Assembly: GCF_008642315.1 (NCBI RefSeq)
Contig: NZ_CP029192.1
Span: 558,001 to 622,000 of the forward strand
DNA from: Streptomyces venezuelae
GTDB lineage: Bacteria > Actinomycetota > Actinomycetes > Streptomycetales > Streptomycetaceae
Length of the DNA stretch: 64,000 bases
Direction: 5' to 3'
This document shows, piece after piece, positions 17,643-26,232 of this stretch (within the stretch, counting starts at the first letter, position 1; each line of letters starts with the position of its first letter). The notes under the pieces are model-generated. The model did no database searches and was not told where the DNA came from. It worked only from the letters and a program-made list of their open reading frames with translations. A program made the translations under genes and the position numbers.

Positions 17643-18755
17643 TCACCAGGACGGGCGTACCAGGTCCGGGGTCAGGGCCGCCAGGTCGGGGGCGCCGAGG
17701 AGGGTGAGGGCCAGTTCGGTCTCTCGGTGCAGGGCGGCCAGGGCGGCGGCGACTCCTTCGGCGCCGGCCGCGGCCAGGCTCCAGACGTACGGGCGGCCGA
17801 TCGCCACGGCGTCCGCGCCGAGCGCCAGTGCCTTCACCACGTCGGTGCCCCGGCGGATGCCTCCGTCGACGAGGACCGGGACCCGGCCTGCCACGGCTTC
17901 GGCGACGGCGGGCAAGGTGACGAGCGGGGCGATCGCGGTGTCCAGGTTGCGGCCCCCGTGGTTGGACATCCAGACGCCGATGCCCGACTCCGCGGCTCGG
18001 CGGGCGTCGTCGGGGCGCACGATGCCCTTGGCCAGGACCGGCAGCCCGGAGACCGAGCGCAGCCATTCGAGGTCGGACCAGGCGACGGCGGGGTCGATCC
18101 GCGGGTCGTGGATGGTGCGGTGGGAGGGGTCGGCCGTGTGCCGGGGCGGGTTCGCGGCGTGGCCGGTCAGGTTGGCGGGCGTGCCGTGGGAGGGCAGGGC
18201 GAATCCGTTGCGCAGGTCCCTTTCCCGAAGGCCGGTCACCGGGGTGTCGACCGTGACGACGCAGGCCGTGGCGCCTGCCGCGCGGGCCCGGAGCACCAGG
18301 TCCTTGGTGAGGGCCCTGTCCCTTTGTACGTAGAGCTGGAACCACCAGGGTCCGGTGGCGGCTGCGCCTATCTCCTCCAGCGTCAGTGTCGAGAAGGTGC
18401 TCACCGTGGTGAGGGTTCCCGCCGCGGCGGCGCCCCGCACGGTCGCCGCTTCCGCGTCGGGGTGGAACAGGCCGTGCGAGGCGGTCGGCGCGAGGAGGAC
18501 GGGGGCGGGGAGTTCCGTGCCGTAGAGGGTGCAGCGCGTGTCCACGCCCGCGGTGCCGGTGAGGACCCGGGGCAGCAGGGCCAGCCGCTCGTAGGCCTCG
18601 GCGTTCCAGCGCACGGTCCGTTCGTCCGCCGCGCCGCCCTGCAAGTAGTCGTAGGCGGGGGCGGGCAGTACGTCCCGGGCCGCGTCGTGGAAGTCGGCCA
18701 GGGTGATGCGTTGGGGGTGGGGGGTGGTGGCGGGGCGCGGCAGTGAGGTCGTCAC
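17643..18755 (-). CDS. FMN-dependent alpha-hydroxyacid oxidase/dehydrogenase
   Basis: A TIM-barrel flavoenzyme of 370 residues from GTG 18755, which overlaps the preceding ATP-grasp stop by 4 nt. Family landmarks are LLAPTASHGLFHPDAE, PWWFQLYVQRD, the catalytic histidine in SNHGGRNLDTA, and the FMN-phosphate loops VLVDGGIRRGTDVVKALALGA and IGRPYVW. Members oxidise L-2-hydroxy acids (lactate, glycolate, mandelate, or hydroxymandelate in amino-acid biosynthesis) to 2-oxo acids. As the last gene of a biosynthetic operon that also has an aminotransferase, it could supply the 2-oxo acid to be aminated. The substrate cannot be read from the sequence. Confidence 0.9.
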   Translation of the reverse strand: MTTSLPRPATTPHPQRITLADFHDAARDVLPAPAYDYLQGGAADERTVRWNAEAYERLALLPRVLTGTAGVDTRCTLYGTELPAPVLLAPTASHGLFHPDAEAATVRGAAAAGTLTTVSTFSTLTLEEIGAAATGPWWFQLYVQRDRALTKDLVLRARAAGATACVVTVDTPVTGLRERDLRNGFALPSHGTPANLTGHAANPPRHTADPSHRTIHDPRIDPAVAWSDLEWLRSVSGLPVLAKGIVRPDDARRAAESGIGVWMSNHGGRNLDTAIAPLVTLPAVAEAVAGRVPVLVDGGIRRGTDVVKALALGADAVAIGRPYVWSLAAAGAEGVAAALAALHRETELALTLLGAPDLAALTPDLVRPSW

Positions 18756-20008
18756 AGTGCTCCCTGGTCGGCGGCGTGCACGCGCAGGTGGAAGGTGAGG
18801 CGGTGGATCGCCTCTCGGGCTGCGGCCAGGGCCTCGTCGGCGCTGGGCGCTGTCGCGCGGGCGTGGGCGACCCGGGAGGTGGAGGACTGGAGCGTGTCGA
18901 CGGTGGCGTTCGGCGGAACCAGCAGCTGCACTTCGGTCACCCCGGGTATCGCGCGGGCCTCGTCCACTCCCGTGGTCTCCGCGAGCACTCCGGGGGCGGG
19001 CAGCGCGGCGAACCAGATCGCCGAACTGCGGGGCGTGCGCGGTGCGGCCAGGGCGGCGCGGATGCCGGGCAGGACCTTCTCGCCGAGGGTGTGGCGGATG
19101 AGGCAGTCGGCGATGTCGACGCCGGTCACGTCGTGAGCGAGGGCCGGGATCTCGTCGCCGCCCATGCGGACGTGCGTCTCGATCAACTGCGGTCCGCTCT
19201 CGGTGAGGACGACTTCGGTGTGGGTGGCGCCGGCCCCGATGCCGAGGGCGTCCAGGATTCGTTCCACGTAGTGGTGGATCTGCTTTTCCTGGGCGGGGGT
19301 GAGGGGTGCGGGGCTGACGTGGCCCAGTTCGACGAAGTTCAGCGGGTCGGAGTACTTGCGGGTGATCGCGACGATCTGGTGGTCCCCGTCCTCGGAGAAC
19401 GCCTCGACGCTGAACTGCGGGCCCTCATGGAACTGTTCCACCAGGACCGGCGTGGCGTCGGCGTCCCCGGGTCCGCCGCCGGCCCGTGCGAAGGCGTCGG
19501 CGGCCTCCTCGGCGGCACGGACCAGGGAGATGCCCTTGCTGAAGGAGCCGTTGCCCGGTTTCACGATGCAGGGGGTGTCGTGCGCGGCGAGGAACGCCCG
19601 AAGTTCCTCCACGTCGAAGACCTGGGCGCAGGCCGTGGTGTCGATGCCGGCTTCGCGCAGCCGGGCCCGCATGGCGTGTTTGTCGTAGACCAGAGTGGTG
19701 GTTTGCGGGGAGTGCGCGGCCAGGCCCAGCGCCTGGCCGACGAGTGCGCACTTGTCCTGGTCCCGCTCGCCGAAGGCCACGATCCGGGTGAACGGGTGCC
19801 GGGCGTGCACGGCCTCTGCGAACGCGATCCACTCGTCGTCCGGCGCGTCGGGGCTCACCCCGACGATCCGGGTGTGTTCCGTCGTCTCACGGAGTTTGGA
19901 GAGGTAGTCCAGCCGGCAGATGACGGTGGTGCGGGTGCCGGCCCTGGCGCGGCGCAGCCGGGTGGGCAGGTCTCGGCCGCTGCCGATGACCAGGACGTGC
20001 TCGGGCAT
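18752..20008 (-). CDS. ATP-grasp carboxylate-amine ligase (first of two)
   Basis: A protein of 418 residues beginning at ATG 20008. The central ATP-grasp fold is seen in YDKHAMRARLREAGI, CIVKPGNGSFSKGISLV, VEQFHEGPQFSVEAFS and the metal-binding end LIETHVRMGGDEIPAL. This family (BacD, DdaF and similar) joins a carboxylate to an amine through an acyl phosphate, making dipeptides or amides without an NRPS. It starts 48 nt after the aminotransferase gene and overlaps the FMN oxidase gene by 4 nt. Substrates are unknown; a second, different ATP-grasp enzyme in the same operon suggests two amide bonds. Confidence 0.9.
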   Translation of the reverse strand: MPEHVLVIGSGRDLPTRLRRARAGTRTTVICRLDYLSKLRETTEHTRIVGVSPDAPDDEWIAFAEAVHARHPFTRIVAFGERDQDKCALVGQALGLAAHSPQTTTLVYDKHAMRARLREAGIDTTACAQVFDVEELRAFLAAHDTPCIVKPGNGSFSKGISLVRAAEEAADAFARAGGGPGDADATPVLVEQFHEGPQFSVEAFSEDGDHQIVAITRKYSDPLNFVELGHVSPAPLTPAQEKQIHHYVERILDALGIGAGATHTEVVLTESGPQLIETHVRMGGDEIPALAHDVTGVDIADCLIRHTLGEKVLPGIRAALAAPRTPRSSAIWFAALPAPGVLAETTGVDEARAIPGVTEVQLLVPPNATVDTLQSSTSRVAHARATAPSADEALAAAREAIHRLTFHLRVHAADQGAL

Positions 20009-20056
20009 GTTGGTCGACCTCGCTGGGAGTAGCTGGGAGCAGGCGTACGGGGGTGG

Positions 20057-20977
20057 TCAGAGGTGGGTGAGCCAGCCGTGGGGGTCGGCCGTCCGGCCGT
20101 GGACCACGTCCTGGAACGCCTGGCGCAGTTGCCGCGTGATCGGTCCGCTGCCCGCTTCGGTGACAGGGCGGTCGTCGACCGAGGCGATGGGGACGATCTC
20201 GGCGGCGGTGCCGGTGAGGAACGCCTCGTCGGCGACGTAGAGCTCGCTGCGGGTCAGGCTCTGCTCGCGCACCTCGTGGCCGAGGTCGCGGGCGAGGGTG
20301 ATGGCGGTGTCCCTGGTGATGCCGGGCAGGATGTTGTCGCTGACCGGCGGGGTGGTGATCACCCCGTCGCGTACGGCGAAGACGTTGGCGGCGGACGCCT
20401 CGGCCACGTGGCCGCCGGGGGTGAGCATGAGGGCGTCGTCGTAGCCCGCACGGATCGCGGCGACCTTGGCGAGCGCGGAGTTGACGTACGCGCCGGTGGC
20501 CTTGGCCAGCGGCGGCACCGCGTGCACGCCGTTGCGCTGCCAGCTGCTGACCATCAGCCGGCAGCCCTCCTGCTCGGCCTTCTCCCCCAGGTACGAGCCC
20601 CAGGGCCAGGCCGCGATGGCGACCCTGGCGCTGTCCAGGCGCGGAGCGACGCCCATGGTGCCGTATTCGAGGTAGACCAGGGGGCGCAGGTAGCCGCTCT
20701 CCAGGCCGGTGCAGCGCAGCAGTTCCAGGCATGCCTCGGTGAGTTCGTCGACGCTGTGGCCGGGGTCCATCAGGTAGACGCGCGCCGAGTCGTGCAGCCG
20801 CTGGAGGTGTTCGCGCAGCCGGAAGACGGCCGGGCCCCGCTCCGTCGGGTAGGCGCGGATGCCTTCGTAGACGCCCCAGCCGTAGTGCAGGCTGGGGGTG
20901 AGGACGTGAACCTGTGCCTGGTCCCAGGGGACGAACTTGCCGTCCATCCAGATGTCGCTGGTGGGCGTGAGCTTCAT
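20057..20977 (-). CDS. Branched-chain-type aminotransferase (PLP fold IV)
   Basis: A protein of 306 residues from ATG 20977, overlapping the preceding stop in an ATGA. The sequence follows IlvE closely: IWMDGKFVPWDQAQVHVLTPSLHYGWGVYEGIRAY at the start (here in parts), the PLP lysine in LAKATGAYVNS, and AEASAANVFAV and VADEAFLTGTAAEI towards the C-terminus. It would transfer an amino group from glutamate or a branched-chain amino acid to a 2-oxo acid. Its place inside the operon indicates a dedicated pathway aminotransferase rather than the housekeeping IlvE. A lyase-type relative of the same fold is less likely given the strong IlvE resemblance. Confidence 0.9.
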   Translation of the reverse strand: MKLTPTSDIWMDGKFVPWDQAQVHVLTPSLHYGWGVYEGIRAYPTERGPAVFRLREHLQRLHDSARVYLMDPGHSVDELTEACLELLRCTGLESGYLRPLVYLEYGTMGVAPRLDSARVAIAAWPWGSYLGEKAEQEGCRLMVSSWQRNGVHAVPPLAKATGAYVNSALAKVAAIRAGYDDALMLTPGGHVAEASAANVFAVRDGVITTPPVSDNILPGITRDTAITLARDLGHEVREQSLTRSELYVADEAFLTGTAAEIVPIASVDDRPVTEAGSGPITRQLRQAFQDVVHGRTADPHGWLTHL

Positions 20978-22296
20978 CGTGCGGCTCCGTGAGAGATGGA
21001 TGAGGGCGGGAGGGTTCGGGAGGGGACCGGGGTGGCCGGGCTGCCGACGTGCTCCAGCCGGCGTTCGATGCTGCGGGACTGGAGGTCCAGCAGCCGGCGG
21101 AAGACGTCGGCGTCCGGCCCGTGGAAGGCGAACCAGCCCCAGCGGGGGCGCAGCGCGCAGCCGCGCTGGAACTTGGCCTCGTAGGTGGCGAGTCCGTAGT
21201 GGATGCGGCGGATGCCGTTCTCCAGTGCCCAGCGGGCGGTCTCGTGGTAGGTGAGGGCGAGGTAGCAGCCGGAGGCCTCCGGGGCGAAGCCCACGGTGCG
21301 CAGGAAGAGGGCGTCGCCCGCCCTGAGGTACAGCGCGAAACCGAGCACGCGGTCCTCGTGGACGGCGCCGAGGACGACGCACGAGTCGCCGATCTCCTCG
21401 CGCAGGGCGTCGAAGTCGCGGCGGACGCGGTCGTGTCCGCCGGGCAGTCCGTACTTCGCCCGGTGGGCCACCTGGAGGGCGGTCACCGTGTCGTCGAGGG
21501 CTTCCGGTCCGGTGGTGGCCACGGTGCGGAAGCCGCTGTTCTCGTAGGCGGTGACCTCTTTGCGCAGTCCTCTGCGGCGGCGGCTGCTGAGCCCGGCCAC
21601 GTACTGCTCCCAGTCGTCGGCGCCCAACTCGTGCACGGCGTCGGCGCCGAGGAGCGTCGCGTGGTAGCCGGCGTGGATGGCGGCGGCGTCCACCGCCTCT
21701 GCCTCGGGCTCACCCACGTAGAGCAACGCCGTGCTGCGGCAGCCGAGTTGGTCCGCGATCAGCTGGAGGAGGACGGGGAGCGCCGTCATGACCGACCGGC
21801 GCTGCTCCGGAGAGCGCCCGTGGGTGTGGGCCACGCCGTGATGGTTGCCGAAGGTGGCGAGGGCCAGGGAGGGGTAGTGGTCGGCGCGGCCCTCGGGCAG
21901 GGAGGCGGTGAGGCGGTCCCACTGTTCGCGCTCGGCCTCGTCGAGGAGTTCGGGCTCGGCCATGGGTGAGGCGGTGCCTGCCAGCCTCGGGGCGTCGTAG
22001 AAGAGCAGCCCGCCGGGCTTGTGGGTGACGAGCAGCGTGGCCAGGGCCACCGGTCGGTCCTCTTCGAGCACTTGGAGGCAGTGCGTCTCGTGGAGGTCGG
22101 TGCGCGCGGTGAAGCGCAGCCAGCGGGCGTCGTCCCAGATCAGATCGGTGCCGCCTTGCCCGGTGGCGTTCTGCTCGGCACCGTTCTGCTCGGTGGCGTC
22201 GTGCCCGGTGCCGTCGTGGTGTGCCGGGTGATGGCTGGGCGGGAGCAGCCGGGCCGTGAACGAACCGTGGTGCGCGGTGGCCGCCGTCGTGGTCAT
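20974..22296 (-). CDS. GNAT-fold peptidoglycan-bridge/FemAB-like transferase
   Basis: A protein of 440 residues from ATG 22296. The C-terminal half (about 240-410) resembles the BioF2/FemAB-like GNAT family: SSRRRRGLRKEV, HRAKYGLPGG, VLGFALYLRAGDALFLRTVGF, YLALTYHETARWALENGIRRIHYGL. Relatives transfer acyl or aminoacyl groups to amines. Both ends of the gene are 4-nt overlaps with neighbours, so translation is probably coupled. Residues about 24-50 are an imperfect repeat rich in Ala, Gln, Gly and Thr produced by 15-bp DNA repeats. Within this operon it may acylate the small product, possibly for self-protection, but the donor is not apparent. Confidence 0.78.
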   Translation of the reverse strand: MTTTAATAHHGSFTARLLPPSHHPAHHDGTGHDATEQNGAEQNATGQGGTDLIWDDARWLRFTARTDLHETHCLQVLEEDRPVALATLLVTHKPGGLLFYDAPRLAGTASPMAEPELLDEAEREQWDRLTASLPEGRADHYPSLALATFGNHHGVAHTHGRSPEQRRSVMTALPVLLQLIADQLGCRSTALLYVGEPEAEAVDAAAIHAGYHATLLGADAVHELGADDWEQYVAGLSSRRRRGLRKEVTAYENSGFRTVATTGPEALDDTVTALQVAHRAKYGLPGGHDRVRRDFDALREEIGDSCVVLGAVHEDRVLGFALYLRAGDALFLRTVGFAPEASGCYLALTYHETARWALENGIRRIHYGLATYEAKFQRGCALRPRWGWFAFHGPDADVFRRLLDLQSRSIERRLEHVGSPATPVPSRTLPPSSISHGAAR

Positions 22297-23618
22297 CGCG
22301 CCCCTCCCGCGGTGCGGCCCGAGGTGGCGGGGACCGGCGCGGGCGGGTCGGTGTCGTACCGGCCGGGCTCGCTGTCGTACCGGCCGGAGTCGGTGTCGTA
22401 CCGGCCGGAGTCGGTGTCGTCCCAGCCGAAGCCCGCGCCGACCAGTCGTGCGGTGGCGGCGAGTCTGCTGTCCAGGACGGCAGGGTCGGGGTCGGTGAGC
22501 ACCCAGGTGGCGAGGAAGTCGCCGGACTTGCGCAGCCGGTAGCGCTCCCCGCTCCAGTCGTCGCCGACCCGGGTGTTGAGGACGAAGTCCGTGGTGCCGG
22601 GCGGCGGTTCGGGCAGCCGCAGGACCCGGCCGTGCTTCGGCGGGATGCCGCAGAAGGCGGCGCGGGGGGCGGTGCGCGCATGGTCGCGTACGGCGTCGAG
22701 CGCGACGGGCAGCCCGCACTCGACGCGGGCCCACAGCTCTCGCGGGTCGGTGCCCAGGATGTGGCGGAGCATGGCGGGGATCGGACCGCCGCCGATCCGG
22801 GCGGCCACTTCGCACAGCACGATCCGCCCGCTGTCGGTGACGAAGAACTCCGCGTGCGCGCAGAGGGTGTCCGGCGACGGCAGCGCGTCGATCAGTCGCC
22901 ATGTCTCGCGGACCAGGCGCTCGTGGAGCGGGTCGGCGGGGTCGAGGTTGCGCGAGCCGAGCGGGGCGTCCTCCCAGTGGGTCAGACACCCGGCACCGGT
23001 GTACCGGGAGGCGACGGCCGCGACGGGCTCGCCCTCGGCCCGGAAGACGTCCACGTGGTGCAGGGTCCCGTCGATGAACTCCTCGACCTCGTACGAGCCG
23101 CCCGCCACCTGCTCGGCCAGTGCGTCCGCCTGGCCGGGTGCGTCGAGCACGTGCACGCCCGTCGATCCGGAGCCGCTCCTCGGCTTGACCACGACCCGGC
23201 CGGGGTGAGCGGCCATGAAGTCCGTGATGTCGTCCACGCCTGCGACGGGCGCGAAGGCGGGGACGGGCAGGCCCGCGGCGCTCGCGTACCGCTTCATCAG
23301 GACCTTGTCGCGGTACGCGGCGGCCGCGGTGCTGTCGAGGCCGGGCAGGGCCAGCTCGCGGCGCAGCAGGGCGGCACGCTCGACGTCGGCCTCGGCCAGC
23401 GCCAGTACGGCACGGGGGCGGTGTCTGCGGGCCATCTCACGGGCGGCGGTGAGCACGGCGTCGTCGTCGGTGTAGTCGGGGACGGTGACGACCTCCGTGA
23501 AGCCCTCGCCCACGGGGGCACCGTCGGCGGTGAGCGCGACGAGCCTGCCCGCCTCCTCCGGCAGCCACTGGGCGAACGGGAGCCCGGCCTGGCGGGGGCT
23601 GATGAGGACGAGGATCAC
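22293..23618 (-). CDS. ATP-grasp ligase (second), with C-terminal repeat tail
   Basis: A protein of 441 residues from GTG 23618. ATP-grasp signatures are YRDKVLMKRYASAAGLPVP, VVVKPRSGSGSTGVHVL, YEVEEFIDGTLHHVDVF and the metal-binding VLCEVAARIGGGPIPAML. Relatives ligate amino acids or other carboxylates to amines, and the fold follows the preATP-grasp/ATP-grasp order usual for amino-acid ligases. It differs clearly from the ligase encoded at 18752-20008, so the two should use different substrates. The C-terminus carries about three copies of a seven-residue unit ending in GRYDTDS, encoded by 21-bp tandem repeats that are absent from normal family members. Confidence 0.9.
   Translation of the reverse strand: MILVLISPRQAGLPFAQWLPEEAGRLVALTADGAPVGEGFTEVVTVPDYTDDDAVLTAAREMARRHRPRAVLALAEADVERAALLRRELALPGLDSTAAAAYRDKVLMKRYASAAGLPVPAFAPVAGVDDITDFMAAHPGRVVVKPRSGSGSTGVHVLDAPGQADALAEQVAGGSYEVEEFIDGTLHHVDVFRAEGEPVAAVASRYTGAGCLTHWEDAPLGSRNLDPADPLHERLVRETWRLIDALPSPDTLCAHAEFFVTDSGRIVLCEVAARIGGGPIPAMLRHILGTDPRELWARVECGLPVALDAVRDHARTAPRAAFCGIPPKHGRVLRLPEPPPGTTDFVLNTRVGDDWSGERYRLRKSGDFLATWVLTDPDPAVLDSRLAATARLVGAGFGWDDTDSGRYDTDSGRYDSEPGRYDTDPPAPVPATSGRTAGGAR
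22348..22428. repeat. 21-bp tandem repeat in ATP-grasp C-terminus
   Basis: Three near-identical 21-bp units (starting TCGGTGTCGTACCGGCCGG) plus a partial fourth encode repeats of the DSGRYDT type. The unit length keeps the reading frame. Confidence 0.9.
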
Positions 23619-24718
23619 GCGGACGCCTCCTCGGTCCCGGGGAGGCCGAGCCGCGCGGCGAGCTCGTCCAGGGCGGCGGCGGTGCCCGCGTCCAGGGGGA
23701 TGCCGTGGGTCTCCCGGTGCCGCTCGTGGGCGCGTTGCGGGTCACCGGGAGCCAGCACGGGCCGGTCCGTCGCGGCGGTCGCGGTGCGCACCGTGGTCAG
23801 CAGGTCCGTCAGGCCGGTGGCGAAGCCGTCCGCGCCGGTGAACGCGCCCGGGTCGAGGGCGAGTACGAGGTGTCCGATGCCGCGGCTCGATCCGGCGCCG
23901 CCCTCGCCGACCTGGGAGAGCCGCCAGTCGGGTGCGGTGCCGGTGAGCACGGCGCCGAGCAGGGTGACGGCCATGGCCAGGCCCTGCCCCTTGTATCCGC
24001 CGAGCGGCGAGAGCGCGTACGCCTCATCGGGGTGCGTGGTGGGCCGCCCCGCGCTGTCGGTGGCCCAGCCGTCGTCCAGGCCGCGCCCTTCGGCCCTGCG
24101 CTGCTTCACCTCGCCGAAGCAGACCTGGCTGGTGGCCATGTCCAGGGCGAATTCCTCGTCGCCGCCGCCCGCGGCGACGCTGATGGGGTTGGTGCCGAAC
24201 AGCGGCTCGACGCCCCCGTACGGTGCCACCCGGGAGGCGGCCGAGGTGACGGCGATGCCCACCAGGCCCGTTCGGGCCAGGGTGCGCGTGTAGACCGAGG
24301 CGGCCCCGAAGTGGTTGGAGTTGCGCACGCCGACGGCGGCCACCCCGTACCGGGCGGCCCGCTCCGCCGCGAGGCGTGCGGCCCTCAGTCCGGCAAGGAC
24401 ACCGAGCGAGCCGTCGGCGTCCAAAAGCAGTCCGGCGCCCTTGTCCCGCACCACGGTCGGCTCGGCCGCCGCGCGGGCCACTTCGGTGGACAGTTCGGTG
24501 AGGTACTGCGGAAGCAGGCGCAGGCCGTGCGTGTCGATGCCGCGCAGCGAGGTGGTGACCAGCGCCTCGGCCACCTGGTCGGCCTGCTCCGGGGGCAGGT
24601 CCGCCGCGATGAGTGCCTCGCGGGCCAGTTCTCGTGCCTGTCGTGAGTGGATGGTGCGGCGCGTGGCGGGCGGCGCGGGCTCGGCTCGGGGTGTCCCGGC
24701 CGGGGCTTCGGTGGTCAA
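23615..24718 (-). CDS. Ldh2/YlbC-type NAD(P)-dependent dehydrogenase
   Basis: A protein of 367 residues from TTG 24718, the start overlapping the upstream stop as TTGA. It follows the malate/L-sulfolactate/piperideine-2-carboxylate reductase family (not classical MDH or LDH): SLRGIDTHGLRLLPQY, VGVRNSNHFGAASVYTR, PLFGTNPISVA, ALDMATSQV and GGYKGQGLAMAV. Members reduce 2-oxo acids or cyclic imines, or oxidise 2-hydroxy acids. In an operon with an aminotransferase and an FMN hydroxyacid oxidase, it may set the oxidation state at the alpha carbon. Imine reduction, as in pipecolate formation, is an alternative that cannot be decided here. Confidence 0.9.
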   Translation of the reverse strand: MTTEAPAGTPRAEPAPPATRRTIHSRQARELAREALIAADLPPEQADQVAEALVTTSLRGIDTHGLRLLPQYLTELSTEVARAAAEPTVVRDKGAGLLLDADGSLGVLAGLRAARLAAERAARYGVAAVGVRNSNHFGAASVYTRTLARTGLVGIAVTSAASRVAPYGGVEPLFGTNPISVAAGGGDEEFALDMATSQVCFGEVKQRRAEGRGLDDGWATDSAGRPTTHPDEAYALSPLGGYKGQGLAMAVTLLGAVLTGTAPDWRLSQVGEGGAGSSRGIGHLVLALDPGAFTGADGFATGLTDLLTTVRTATAATDRPVLAPGDPQRAHERHRETHGIPLDAGTAAALDELAARLGLPGTEEASA

Positions 24719-26232
24719 CGGGTGCTCCTGTGCACGAAGTGATGGGGACCGGCCCCCGGCAGGTCCAGGGGCCGGCCGAGGACGTCGAAACGGTGCTTGC
24801 GGTAGAAGCCGAGGGCCGCGTCGGGGACGTGGCCCCAGACCGTTTCGGCGCCGTCCAGGGCCGCGACGGTCAGGGCGGTGCGCAGCAGCGCACTGCCCGC
24901 ACCCGTGCCGCGGACCTCGCCGAGGGTGGCCATGCCGTGCAGGCGCCGGGCGCGGCCGGGGCGCGGGTTCGGCAGGTCGTGGCCGGCCGGTGGGTCCTCG
25001 GCGTACAGGGAGACGGCGCCCGCCTCACGGCCCTGGAGCAGCACCGCGAGGTGCCGGGTGGCGGGGTGTGCGTCCTGCGGGTGTTCGTCCCGCGGGTGGC
25101 CGGCGCCCGGCATGGCCGGTGCGCAGCCCGGCACCTGACGGCGTACGAGGTGCGCACGCTCGGCCGGGACGTGGTGCACGTACCAGCCGTGGGCCGTGGC
25201 GTCCGGGAGGTATCCGGAGCCCGGGCGGTCGGGCAGTGCGACGTGGCCGGTGGCGTCGAGGCCGAGCCCCTGTCCGGTGTCCACCGCGAGGAGGTCGACC
25301 ACGTCGACGTCGAGGTGGTCGACCAGACCGCCGAGGTGGGCGGTGGCCGTGACGCCCGCGGCGGACTCGGGCATGCAGCCGAGCATGGTGATCAGGCCGC
25401 GTTCCCGTGCGGCGCGCAGCATGGCCAGGGCCGGGGTGAGGCCACCCGCCTTCATCGGCTTGACGTTGATGCCGTGGAACGCGTCCGCGCAGGCGTCCAG
25501 GTCGGCCGGGGAGGTGATGCTCTCGTCGGCGATGACGGGGATCGGGCTGATCTCCTTGAGGCTGCGGGCATCGTCCCAGGCCGCGCGGGGGTAGGGCTGT
25601 TCGATCAGCCGCACTCCCAGGTCGTGCAGCTGAGGCAGGGCGGGGACGAGCCGGCCCGGGCCCCAGCCGCAGTTGCCGTCGATGAGGAAGGGTGCGTCGG
25701 TCTGGCGGCGCAGTTCGCGCAGGATGCCGAGGTCGCCGGGGTCCGCGAGCTTGACCTTGTACGCGCACCAGCCCGGCCGCTCGCGCAGTTTCCCGGCCAT
25801 CGCCTCGGGGGTGTCGAGGCCGATGCTGTAACTGGAGCGCAGGTCGTGCGGCCGGTCCAGGCCCAGGGACTTCCACAGCGGTACGCCGAGCAGGCGGGCC
25901 CGCAGGTCGTGGAGGGCGGAGTCGAGTGCCGCGAGCACGAACGGGGAGTCGGGCAGCTCGGCGGCCAGCCGCTGCCAGACGATGTCGGCGTCGCCGTCCG
26001 GCCCGCAGACGTCGAGCGTCGTCAGCAGGGGCGCTGTTCGCCGCAAGTCGGCGTGCATGCGCTCCAGGCCGGAGTTGTAGTGGTCCGTCATGAAGCAGGA
26101 CGCCTCGCCGTAGCCGGACACGCCGTCCTGCTCCGCCTCGACGATGACCGTGCGCGTGACCGGGATGGCCTCCCGCGCGGAGCGCCAGAGGTGACGTTGG
26201 GTCAGGCTGGTCTCGTGCGCGGTGACCCTCAC
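24715..26232 (-). CDS. Enolase-superfamily dipeptide epimerase-like enzyme fused to GNAT
   Basis: GTG 26232 overlaps the stop of the radical SAM gene (GTGA) and gives 505 residues. Residues about 1-370 are a mandelate-racemase/muconate-lactonising-type enolase fold: K159-V-K161, metal ligands D185, E211 and D236, and a lysine at 258 or 261 on the other side of the barrel, the arrangement found in Ala-Glu-type epimerases. Residues about 390-505 are a GNAT acetyltransferase with the acetyl-CoA loop GEVRGTGAGSALL and FYRKHRF. I do not know this fusion from characterised proteins. It suggests epimerisation followed by N-acylation of the same amino acid or dipeptide. An N-terminally longer frame opens at 26322 but would overlap the upstream gene by about 90 nt. 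Confidence 0.88.
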   Translation of the reverse strand: MRVTAHETSLTQRHLWRSAREAIPVTRTVIVEAEQDGVSGYGEASCFMTDHYNSGLERMHADLRRTAPLLTTLDVCGPDGDADIVWQRLAAELPDSPFVLAALDSALHDLRARLLGVPLWKSLGLDRPHDLRSSYSIGLDTPEAMAGKLRERPGWCAYKVKLADPGDLGILRELRRQTDAPFLIDGNCGWGPGRLVPALPQLHDLGVRLIEQPYPRAAWDDARSLKEISPIPVIADESITSPADLDACADAFHGINVKPMKAGGLTPALAMLRAARERGLITMLGCMPESAAGVTATAHLGGLVDHLDVDVVDLLAVDTGQGLGLDATGHVALPDRPGSGYLPDATAHGWYVHHVPAERAHLVRRQVPGCAPAMPGAGHPRDEHPQDAHPATRHLAVLLQGREAGAVSLYAEDPPAGHDLPNPRPGRARRLHGMATLGEVRGTGAGSALLRTALTVAALDGAETVWGHVPDAALGFYRKHRFDVLGRPLDLPGAGPHHFVHRSTR

